Assembly: GCA_020622165.1 (NCBI GenBank)
Contig: JACNMN010000008.1
Location: 1 to 64,000 of the forward strand
From: Boseongicola sp. H5
GTDB taxonomy: Bacteria > Pseudomonadota > Alphaproteobacteria > Rhodobacterales > Rhodobacteraceae
Direction of reading: 5' to 3'
Length of the DNA: 64,000 nt
In this document: one piece after another, positions 1-6,557 of the stretch
How positions within the stretch are numbered: the first letter of the stretch is position 1
How the letters are laid out: each line of letters begins with the position of its first letter
Position numbers and translations under genes: made by a program
Notes under the pieces: generated by a model
The model's input: the letters and a program-made list of their open reading frames with translations, nothing else
What the model was told of the DNA's origin: nothing
Databases searched by the model: none

Positions 1-690
1 TGTTCGGTGGTACGAAGATCGCCTGAAGCAGGTCGCTAAAGAAGATGCGCGTGTCCGCTTGTTGCGCACGATCCCTGGCGTTGGGACGGTAACGGCTTCC
101 GCGATCATTGCTAGTATCGGCGACGGGCATCAGTTCCGAAACGGCAGAGAGTTTGCTGCCTGGCTGGGTCTGACCCCCGCAAACAAATCCAGCGGCGGCA
201 AAGAGAAGCTGGGGCGGATCACAAAGATGGGCGACCAGTATTTGCGATCACTGCTTGTCGTGGGCATGACATCACTTGTCCGACAAACACGGTCGCACCC
301 GGAACGTGCCAGCAAATGGCTGACGTCATTGCTTGAACGCAAACCAGCCCGCGTTGCCACCGTAGCCATGGCGAACAAGACGGCCCGGATCGTCTGGGCG
401 GTGCTAACTCGCAACGAACCTTACAACCCGCGAACAGTATAACGGCAGAAGGAACAAAGAGTTAGCAAGACCTGCGATGTGATGGTGCATAAGTCAGCCG
501 CCAAAACCAGGACACCCCGCCGAATGGCCCGGGCATCATAGCCCGCGAAGCTGTTAGGGACCTGGGTTGCGGAACCCATCAGGGCCAGCGGTCAAAACCG
601 CGCAAACAGGCCGGACACATGACTGCTTCTGACAAATGCACAAATCAGATCAAAAAGGACTTGCTATGCAGGAGCCATCCACACAGGCCA
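1..690 (+). mobile_element. IS110-family insertion sequence, right part
   Basis: Comprises the transposase 3' end and about 250 bases of following non-coding DNA. A long 3' non-coding tail is typical of the IS1111 subgroup, where the bridge RNA is encoded downstream of the transposase. The tail contains a compact hairpin (TGGGTT at 563-568, loop GCGG, AACCCA at 573-578) in a GC-rich tract. IS110 elements usually lack obvious terminal inverted repeats, so the right boundary near 690 is a guess. Confidence 0.55.
2..442 (+). CDS. IS110-family transposase, C-terminal part (runs off left edge)
   Basis: Open frame from the window edge to a TAA, giving about 146 residues of the C-terminal half of an IS110-type transposase. 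Visible hallmarks are the helix-hairpin-helix-like IPGVGTVTASAI, then the WLGLTP and SSGGKEKLGRITKMGD segments of the Transposase_20 domain. In this family the catalytic serine lies in the N-x-S-G type segment, here probably KSSGG. IS110 elements move by a DEDD/serine mechanism guided by a bridge RNA. The N-terminal DEDD domain would lie left of position 1, so completeness cannot be judged. It marks the left part of an accessory region that continues to the tRNA-Ser gene. Confidence 0.9.
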   Translation, partial: VRWYEDRLKQVAKEDARVRLLRTIPGVGTVTASAIIASIGDGHQFRNGREFAAWLGLTPANKSSGGKEKLGRITKMGDQYLRSLLVVGMTSLVRQTRSHPERASKWLTSLLERKPARVATVAMANKTARIVWAVLTRNEPYNPRTV

Positions 691-756
691 TTCGCTGCGA
701 TTGCGAGATCGATGCGCAGCCCGAGATCGGCAGAGCGGGACGGAGCTGCCGTTCAC

Positions 757-1464
757 TCATAAGCTCGACGCAATTCGGCGAGCGTAGTCAGGTTCCAATT
801 GCCACGAACAGGCGACTTCCCAGGCAAGGCGCGCGGATTGCTCCTCCTCGCTGCAATCGCCCAGCATGGCAGTATCGAATAGAACGAGGTCGCGACGACA
901 TTCGTCCCAGTCGATGAGCGCAGTCCGCCCGTCCACGCAACGGATCAGATTTCCCGGATTGATGTCACCATGGATGACCGCCTGTCTCTGGCCCGACATT
1001 GCGGACCAGGATTTGCGGCAGCGTGCGACCAAGCTTGGCGGCATGGCCCGCAGGTCCACATCGCCGCCGCGGTCTTGTTCGATCAAATCCTGTGACGACA
1101 CAAAGCCTGGCCGCTGTGGAAAATCGATGGTCGCCGCATGAAACGCAGTGATGTGGGGGTGGAGCGACGGTAGGTCATGCGCTGAAAAGTGGGTGCCTTT
1201 AAGGAAAAGCTCGCAGGTCCATCCATCCTCGATCAAATTGCCCGCCCAGCTCCTTACAAGCGAGGGCACAACAAAACCCACGTTCTCTGCAATGGCCTGA
1301 ACCTCAGTGAGCCAGGACAATGCAGCCGCCGACCGGCGCGTCGATTTGAAGACGAAGGCTTCTTCAGATGCGGTGCCAAGCGTCCTGAAGGCGCGGTTAC
1401 GGTGTCCGCCGAGCAGCGGCACAAGATCAGCCTGAACACCCCAGCTTTCGATTGGCGGTCGCAC
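757..1464 (-). CDS. APH-like phosphotransferase (aminoglycoside/choline kinase fold)
   Basis: 235 residues from a GTG start. The kinase signature of the APH family is clear: VIHGDINPGN (catalytic loop H-G-D-x-x-x-x-N) followed by ALIDWDE (metal-binding D-x-D equivalent). The N-terminal lobe retains LVPLLGGHRNRAF, a glycine-rich loop, and AFVFKST with the ATP-anchoring lysine. It probably phosphorylates a small hydroxylated substrate; nothing in the sequence identifies which, and resistance should not be assumed. It is shorter than most members (260-300 aa) but has all core motifs. It stands alone between the IS110 tail and small unknown genes in the accessory region. Confidence 0.75.
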   Translation of the reverse strand: MRPPIESWGVQADLVPLLGGHRNRAFRTLGTASEEAFVFKSTRRSAAALSWLTEVQAIAENVGFVVPSLVRSWAGNLIEDGWTCELFLKGTHFSAHDLPSLHPHITAFHAATIDFPQRPGFVSSQDLIEQDRGGDVDLRAMPPSLVARCRKSWSAMSGQRQAVIHGDINPGNLIRCVDGRTALIDWDECRRDLVLFDTAMLGDCSEEEQSARLAWEVACSWQLEPDYARRIASSL

Positions 1465-1780
1465 AGCGGATCTTCCTTGGAGTTACCCCACCGAATATGC
1501 GTTAGTAGGTTGCAGTCCACAAGGACCGTTGCGGGCTCGTACCAGACCTAGGAGCGGGCGCAGCATCCTTTAGCATCAAGGCCCAAGGGGCTGCCGCACA
1601 CGGCCCATACCAGTCATTGAGTATCGTGTCTCGATGCTGCGGTGCGGCCCGTCAGAGCGGACATTCACTCAAACTGCTAGCCTTGCTGCGCGCCGAGGAA
1701 AACTCTACCTATAGTAGCCATTGACTTCGAACGCCCAGTACGTGCACTCGTCATGGAACTGAATCGTTAGAAAGCGCCGA
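1465..1780. other. Intergenic stretch without a recognisable gene
   Basis: No credible coding sequence or RNA gene was seen. It contains one copy of a short motif (1644-1666) that recurs at 2469-2491. Base composition is mixed and more AT-rich toward 1780, where a short membrane-protein gene starts. Confidence 0.5.
1644..1666 (+). repeat. Short dispersed motif, copy 1
   Basis: Twenty-three bases sharing 21 with positions 2469-2491 (core CGGCCCGTC-A/R-AGCGGACA). A weaker partial relative lies near 2056-2077 (GCGGCCCTGAGCGGAC). All copies are intergenic within the accessory region. Function unknown; it could be the residue of a miniature element. Confidence 0.6.
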
Positions 1781-2041
1781 ATGTTAGAACGCACTAAACC
1801 TGTTGCCGCCGCTATTTGGAAACGGTTCCGAAGCTACCCGCTCTTCATACAGCTTCTTTTGGTCGTACCTATCCTAAGTGCCATGACACTCACATTGTTA
1901 GTTGGTAACATGGGACTGGCTTTGATGGGCACAGCTGTCGCAATAAATTCGGTTGTAGCAGGTTGGATTGGTGGCGTTCTTGTTGTTGTCTTGGGCAAGG
2001 CGGGCATCATTGTCGCCAAAGATCACAAGAAGAAGGGCTGA
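1781..2041 (+). CDS. Small two-helix membrane protein, unknown function
   Basis: 86 residues. Two hydrophobic segments at about residues 20-42 (FIQLLLVVPILSAMTLTLLV) and 47-75, the second rich in Gly and Val, then a basic tail KDHKKKG. This predicts two transmembrane helices with a positively charged C-terminus. The ribosome-binding site is weak (AGAAAG, upstream of ATG). Base composition is lower in GC than the chromosomal genes, as in the rest of the island. No family was recognised. A small membrane effector or a plain membrane protein are both possible. Confidence 0.55.
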   Translation: MLERTKPVAAAIWKRFRSYPLFIQLLLVVPILSAMTLTLLVGNMGLALMGTAVAINSVVAGWIGGVLVVVLGKAGIIVAKDHKKKG

Positions 2042-2183
2042 CTTTTCCGGGAGGTAGAGCGGCCCTGAGCGGACCTTTAGCACGCTTGCCAATGCAGCAG
2101 TGCAGCAACTGAGAAGCCGACATTGCTTACCGCACGATCCGACGTTAACTGGATGCTAGTTTAGAGATGTGGGGGATTGCAGC

Positions 2184-2411
2184 GTGAGTGAACTGACGCA
2201 GTATATTCAATGTGATGTTGAGCTGAACGTCTCGGGGCCAAGTCAAAAGACGGTTGCGAGTTGGACAGCAGCGGCTTTGCGACGAATTGCCGATCAACTA
2301 GAGCAAGATGGTTTTGAAGATGGGCACCATGACGTTGCAGACAACACGGGCAGACCAATCGGTTCTGTATACTTCGACTTCACAGAAGGCTACCACGTTG
2401 AGGAAGACTAA
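2184..2411 (+). CDS. Small acidic protein, unknown function
   Basis: 75 residues from a GTG preceded by GGGGGA about 6 bases upstream; an in-frame GTG at 2169 would add five residues but has a poorer site. The protein is acidic with one predicted helix (TVASWTAAALRRIADQLEQ) and ends YHVEED. The layout suggests a compact alpha/beta fold. No family was recognised. It follows the small membrane protein by about 140 bases on the same strand. Confidence 0.55.
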   Translation: MSELTQYIQCDVELNVSGPSQKTVASWTAAALRRIADQLEQDGFEDGHHDVADNTGRPIGSVYFDFTEGYHVEED

Positions 2412-2468
2412 AGTACCGTAAACTTCGGCCCAGAGCCGACGTTCGATGGATCACGCCTATGCCGCGCC

Positions 2469-2491
2469 GCGGCCCGTCAAAGCGGACAATC
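2469..2491 (+). repeat. Short dispersed motif, copy 2
   Basis: Second copy of the intergenic motif at 1644-1666, two mismatches in 23 bases. It lies between the small acidic protein gene and the convergent Cys/His-rich gene. Confidence 0.6.
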
Positions 2492-2589
2492 GCTGCAAGC
2501 GCAAAGTCTCAAGTTTGTCGGACTCATACACGCACACCTTGCGCATCGAGCTAATGGGAAAATCGGAACCGCTGTACTGCCCAACTTAG

Positions 2590-3063
2590 TCAGTTTGCTT
2601 GTAACCCACGCCTCGACACAGCGCCCAAAACCTTGAGGTTAATTCGCTTCCGTGTCCCCATCTGCTTCAAGGAAAGATTCCGTTTTTTCATCGTGTCTTG
2701 CAGGAAGCCGTACTCCCAATCATTGATCAGCCCGCGTTGCCTAAAGAACGCGATGGAATCGGCGTTCAGGCTCTTGGTCGGGTCTTTACGTATTCTCTTG
2801 ATTCCAGTGAATATCAGATCAGAGCGCACACCCAGAAACCGTTTGACGCACACGTTTCCGACCTCAGTCGAATGACCCGTCACGCGGTTGTGGATCGCGC
2901 AGATTTCGACAATCGGAAAGTGACCACATAGGCAGGTTTCAGGTTCGTCTGCCTCAATGATGTCCACGAGCGCCCATTCTTTTCGGGCAGTCTCCCAGTC
3001 CGTCGCTTTGCTCATGGCGAGGATTGCTGCCTTGAGCTGTCGAAAATTGTAGCCATCACTCAT
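2590..3063 (-). CDS. Small Cys/His-rich (putative zinc-ribbon) protein beside DUF6119 gene
   Basis: 157 residues from ATG at 3063, chosen because GTGAGGT sits 6 bases upstream; the in-frame ATG at 3069 is too close to that site. The centre carries C-x-C-G-H-x-P-I-x-E-x-C-x-I-x-N-x-x-T followed by VGNVCVKRF, a metal-binding-looking pattern seen in uncharacterised phage and bacterial proteins. The rest is basic and helical (IKRIRKDP, MKKRNLSLKQMGTRKRINLK), which suggests nucleic-acid contact. It lies 48 bases downstream of the large DUF6119-like gene on the same strand, so the two probably form a transcription unit. Function unknown. Confidence 0.65.
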   Translation of the reverse strand: MSDGYNFRQLKAAILAMSKATDWETARKEWALVDIIEADEPETCLCGHFPIVEICAIHNRVTGHSTEVGNVCVKRFLGVRSDLIFTGIKRIRKDPTKSLNADSIAFFRQRGLINDWEYGFLQDTMKKRNLSLKQMGTRKRINLKVLGAVSRRGLQAN

Positions 3064-3111
3064 AATCATACCTCACGGTCATTTCGAATCCGGCTCGGCG
3101 GTGGTGTTGGC

Positions 3112-4836
3112 CTAGTCTGACTCAATGACCTCAATTTCGTCGGGGTCCGACCCATCCAAATCCTTGTGCGAGGTCGGTTGATTTTGCCCCTTCAAATCTA
3201 TGAACTTGATCTCGACATCGTAGTCTAATCCGATCTCGCTGACAGCCGAGTGGAACCTAACCCTACTAAAAAACGGAATGGTAAACTCACCTGATGAATT
3301 GCGAGAATCGGCGATCTGAAATTCAACCTTCCAGCGCTGGTTTAGCGGGCCGTTGTTTCTTGCTTCGTCCACCAGTTGTTCGTCGACGCCTATTTTTTCT
3401 AACCTATCACACAGGTCAGACCAGTAGTGTGGCTGGCGTAGCGCACGCGCAGCGACCTCACCTTGGTCAAAAAGGTACGAAATACCCTGACTTTTCCGTC
3501 TGCCGCGTTTTACATGGATCAATCTGCGACCTTTTATGTCCAGTTGATCGCAACCCTCGAACTTGTCGTGCGGACAATCGTCGCCAAAACGAAAGAGTTT
3601 TCTGTCCAAGCATATCAGTCCGAAGTGATTGCATGCTCGGTCGTTATAGTCGTCTTCCGGTACAAACTTTAGCCCTCGCTTGGAATTCCCTGTCTTCCCG
3701 GAATCAACGATTTTAGGCCAGTCAAACGCAACAGTTTCATCACTTTTGTACTTTTCAAACGAGCCATTTATGGAAGTTCGGAATGAGTCCTTGAGGCTGT
3801 ACCATGCGCCGTCGTTGATAGCGTAAAGAACGCCATCCAACTCTAGAGTACCAACCATCAATCGATAAAGAGAACTATCGGTTCTTCCGTTGTCTGCGTC
3901 CCAAAAGGCCCGGACATCATGACTCTTGAAAACGTCTATTTCTAAGTCTTTTAGACCATCACCCAACTCTTTTCGATAGTCATCCAAGAACAAGTCCGGC
4001 TTTCGGCCTGACATGCGAATTTTCGTAAAGGCGTACTCAACTGCATGCTTGTCTGAGACCTCAGGCAAACCGATTTCAAATCTCTTGTCCGTCAAGGAGC
4101 GAACCGCGGCAACAAGCCCATCGTCCAACTCATCAATATTGGCCTTGTCAGTGACCAGTTGGAGCGTATCGATGATGCTGAATGAGGTCTTTTTGTACGC
4201 GATGGAATTGTACAATTCCATCGCATCTTTTGCATAGTCTGGGATGCGTTCAAGCTTGCGAGAGGACGAGAACCTTAGTGCCTGCGCTCCTGTAATCGAA
4301 CTCTCAGAGCCCTCTCCATCGAGACGTCCACTAACCTTCTTGATGAGTTCAAATGCTTCGTCGATCCCGAAGCTATTAATGCTTCGGCTAAATGGTGAGT
4401 GTTCAACCGACCGCACTGCCCTCACAAGGTTATTGCGTTCAAGGCCTTTAATGGAACCTGGGTCTAGAGAGTTGATCGATACCTTCAAGCCAAAGTCAGA
4501 GACGAGTCGATAAGGGTTTAGAAGATGACTCGAGTATCCAAAGGTAAGGACAAAAACTCTCTCGTCCGACTTAAACGCGACCACTCCGCTGTGGCTCTGG
4601 TTGTAAACTTTGTCTTCTATCTTGAAATTCGCATGAAGTTGGCCGAGCCAGCCGGGGGGATAGCCTTTCTTTATAAACAGGAATAGCTCGCCTCCGTCCC
4701 CAAATTCCGGGTTTTTTACTCTAATAATTTTCTCAAGCCTGCTGTCTCCCGTCGCGTCGAGCGCGTCCTTCTTAAACACGTCACTAAAGCTTTCGACGTC
4801 ATCTTCTTTAGCCAGCAGCAGGGAATAAGTTGGCAA
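3112..4836 (-). CDS. DUF6119 / TIGR04141-like sporadically distributed protein
   Basis: 574 residues, the usual length for TIGR04141 (about 550). Family-like blocks are the N-terminal VFVLTFGYSSHLL and FGLKVSINSLDP (residues about 95-125) and, near the C-terminus, RRLIHVKRG followed by SYLFDQGEVAARAL. Start is a TTG at 4836 supported by AAGGAAG 5 bases upstream; a TTGACA hexamer lies at 4908-4903. The family has no established biochemical role, but its patchy distribution in accessory regions suggests a role linked to phages or mobile DNA (inference). The gene is markedly more AT-rich than the chromosome, sits in a tRNA-linked island, and contains a perfect 26-bp palindrome at 4199-4224. Confidence 0.75.
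   Translation of the reverse strand: MPTYSLLLAKEDDVESFSDVFKKDALDATGDSRLEKIIRVKNPEFGDGGELFLFIKKGYPPGWLGQLHANFKIEDKVYNQSHSGVVAFKSDERVFVLTFGYSSHLLNPYRLVSDFGLKVSINSLDPGSIKGLERNNLVRAVRSVEHSPFSRSINSFGIDEAFELIKKVSGRLDGEGSESSITGAQALRFSSSRKLERIPDYAKDAMELYNSIAYKKTSFSIIDTLQLVTDKANIDELDDGLVAAVRSLTDKRFEIGLPEVSDKHAVEYAFTKIRMSGRKPDLFLDDYRKELGDGLKDLEIDVFKSHDVRAFWDADNGRTDSSLYRLMVGTLELDGVLYAINDGAWYSLKDSFRTSINGSFEKYKSDETVAFDWPKIVDSGKTGNSKRGLKFVPEDDYNDRACNHFGLICLDRKLFRFGDDCPHDKFEGCDQLDIKGRRLIHVKRGRRKSQGISYLFDQGEVAARALRQPHYWSDLCDRLEKIGVDEQLVDEARNNGPLNQRWKVEFQIADSRNSSGEFTIPFFSRVRFHSAVSEIGLDYDVEIKFIDLKGQNQPTSHKDLDGSDPDEIEVIESD
4199..4224. repeat. Perfect 26-bp palindrome inside the DUF6119-like gene
   Basis: Both strands read identically; the left arm is GCGATGGAATTGT and the right arm its exact reverse complement. 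In the gene it encodes AMELYNSIA, and the opposite strand encodes the same peptide in frame. Chance expectation for a perfect 26-bp palindrome in 64 kb is on the order of 1 in 1000, so it deserves attention. It might be a protein-binding site, a hairpin in the mRNA, or coincidence. Confidence 0.9.
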
Positions 4837-5459
4837 ACGGCTTCCTTGAATATGTTGGATGTAACATCTGATCCCCTCAACGGTTTGCTGCTAACCCGAA
4901 GCTGTCAAGAAAAATCTTCAACCTATGGATGTTCACGGGCCACGCGAAAGTGCCCGCTAAGACGCCTACAGGCTGCCGTTGTGAAGATCATTTATGACTT
5001 CGGAGCATTCAATGGTGTGTGCTGGCGAAAACCTTACGTGTAAGTTGCGGCCAAAATCAAAAAAATGCGCCAGCCTAAGTGTCCCACATCCGCGATGCGA
5101 TGGCATGGTCCTCGGGGCTGAGCGCGTCCAGATAGATCGCAGTTGTTTCCAAGCTAGCGTGACCAGGCCACAATTGCAGCCGCGACTCCGAAACGTTTTT
5201 CATGTTAGCGTGAACGCCCAAGGCATGGTGCTACCGACGGGCGCATCTATTTGCGCCCGAATTCTAACTGAATGTCTGCTTCCTGTAGCCGGAACTAAAT
5301 CTTTGCCTCTGCGGCGAACGACCGCTCTCGCCGCTTTTTGGGGATGAACCACAAGTCATCGTTTGTATGCAGCTACATGTTGTAAGGGGAAAAATATGGG
5401 TAAGACAGAGAAATTCAAAGAAAAATATCTTTATTTTACAGCTACTTACGAAAAGTAAG
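4837..5459. other. Upstream region of DUF6119 gene and island boundary
   Basis: About 620 bases with no intact gene. They hold the promoter side of the DUF6119-like gene, the integrase remnant (5075-5230), a small hairpin (GGGCGCA at 5239-5245 with TGCGCCC at 5252-5258) exactly where the integrase homology ends, and an AT-rich stretch of about 90 bases before the tRNA-Ser 3' end. Confidence 0.6.
5075..5230 (-). pseudogene. Tyrosine-recombinase (integrase) C-terminal remnant
   Basis: Fifty-one codons and a TAG stop on the minus strand read as the end of a phage-type integrase: HALGVHANM, then LQLWPGHASLETTAIYLDAL and HAIASRMW. This corresponds to the conserved H-x-x-R/GH-x-S-x-x-T-x-x-Y block, with the catalytic tyrosine in AIYLD and GHAS just before it. 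The frame is closed upstream by TAG at 5231-5233 and no N-terminal part is present, so this is a decayed fragment. It lies 230 bases from the 3' end of tRNA-Ser, where an element using that tRNA as attachment site would carry its integrase. Confidence 0.85.
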
Positions 5460-5549
5460 TGGCGGAGCGACAGGGATTCGAACCCTGGAGACGGTCTCCC
5501 GCCTACACACTTTCCAGGCGTGCGCCTTCGACCACTCGGCCACCGCTCC
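5460..5549 (-). tRNA. tRNA-Ser (anticodon GGA)
   Basis: Ninety bases including an encoded CCA. Reading the minus strand, the acceptor GGAGCGG pairs with TCGCTCC, the anticodon loop is CCTGGAAAG with GGA, a long class II variable arm follows, and the T arm is GGTTCGAATCC. The 3' end points left, towards the accessory region, the orientation expected if an integrative element used this tRNA as its attB. A small inverted repeat (ACTTAC, 5444-5449; GTAAGT, 5455-5460) follows the 3' end and may assist termination. Confidence 0.97.
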
Positions 5550-5550
5550 G

Positions 5551-5837
5551 ACAGGGCGCACTTAGACGAGAACGCACCGCACTGGCAAGGGGGCGATGAA
5601 AGTTTTGCGTCCCCCGAAGATCGGGACGCCCGGGTACGGGGCATTTCGGCGCCCCACGCGCCGCCCGGGCCGCGCCTGCCTTTGCATATGGCCCCGTGCC
5701 ACGACCCGGCACCAAATCGAGGGACCCTGCGATGCACCGGCTCCATGGCCCCGGCTTTGGGGCGGTATGCGGGGACTCGGGGAGCTGCGTGTAGCGAGGG
5801 GCGGCCGGCATCGGTAAACGGCTGCCGCCTGCCGCGG
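5551..5837. other. Gene-free spacer between tRNA-Ser and alaX
   Basis: About 290 GC-rich bases. Frames run through this stretch on both strands but overlap the tRNA and show no family features. No RNA or repeat was recognised. It presumably contains the tRNA-Ser promoter, which would read leftwards. Confidence 0.4.
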
Positions 5838-6557
5838 TTACTGCGCCAAAGCCACGGTCACGCGGCGGTTCTGTCGGCCCTTGCTTTCGATCTTTGCGAT
5901 GGTGACAGGCCCGATCTCGGCGGTGTTGGCGACATGGGTGCCGCCACAGGGTTGCAGGTCGATCTGCCGGTCGCCGGTTCCGATACGGACCAGCCGCACC
6001 CGGCCCGCACCCTTGGGGGGCTGTACGGACATGGTCTTGACGAGGCCGGGATTGGCGTCAAGCTCCTCGGCGGTGATCCATGTCTCGGACACGTCGAGAC
6101 CCCGCTCGATCAGGGCGTTCATCTGGCCCTGCAGCACCAGCTTGTCATCGGGCGGATCGGGCATGGCGAAATCCAGACGCCCCTTTTCCGCCGCGATCGC
6201 CCCACCGGTCACCGGAAGCGGGATCACCACCGACAAGAGGTGCAGCGCCGTATGCACCCGCATATGACCGAAGCGGCGATCCCAGTCGAGGCGTTGTTCG
6301 ACCTCGGCGCCCACGGGCGGCAGGGCGGCGGGCTCCGCCGGAACCAGAACGATGTCCGTCCCCTCCCCCTTCACCGCCATGGCAATCGGGATGCGCCCCC
6401 CATCCCAGTCCAGCACGCCGCTGTCGCCGGGCTGGCCGCCGCCCCGTGCATAGAACAGCGACGCGTCCAGAATGATGCCGCCCTCACCGGTCAGGCCCGT
6501 GACCTTTCCGGGCGCCGTCTTGCGGTACATATCTTGCAAAAACAACGTCTCGGTCAT
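5838..6557 (-). CDS. alaX: Alanyl-tRNA editing protein AlaX
   Basis: 239 residues. Free-standing relative of the AlaRS editing domain that hydrolyses mischarged Ser- or Gly-tRNA(Ala) in the cytoplasm. The zinc site is complete: H102-x-x-x-H106 in VHTALHLL and C204-x-x-x-H208 in QPCGGTHV. The glycine-rich YARGGGQPGDSG (about 36-47) is the expected second-domain motif, making this an AlaX-M type protein. Its ATG overlaps the mscS-like stop by four bases (ATGA), so it is the last gene of the cfa-trgAB-cysK run. Confidence 0.93.
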   Translation of the reverse strand: MTETLFLQDMYRKTAPGKVTGLTGEGGIILDASLFYARGGGQPGDSGVLDWDGGRIPIAMAVKGEGTDIVLVPAEPAALPPVGAEVEQRLDWDRRFGHMRVHTALHLLSVVIPLPVTGGAIAAEKGRLDFAMPDPPDDKLVLQGQMNALIERGLDVSETWITAEELDANPGLVKTMSVQPPKGAGRVRLVRIGTGDRQIDLQPCGGTHVANTAEIGPVTIAKIESKGRQNRRVTVALAQ

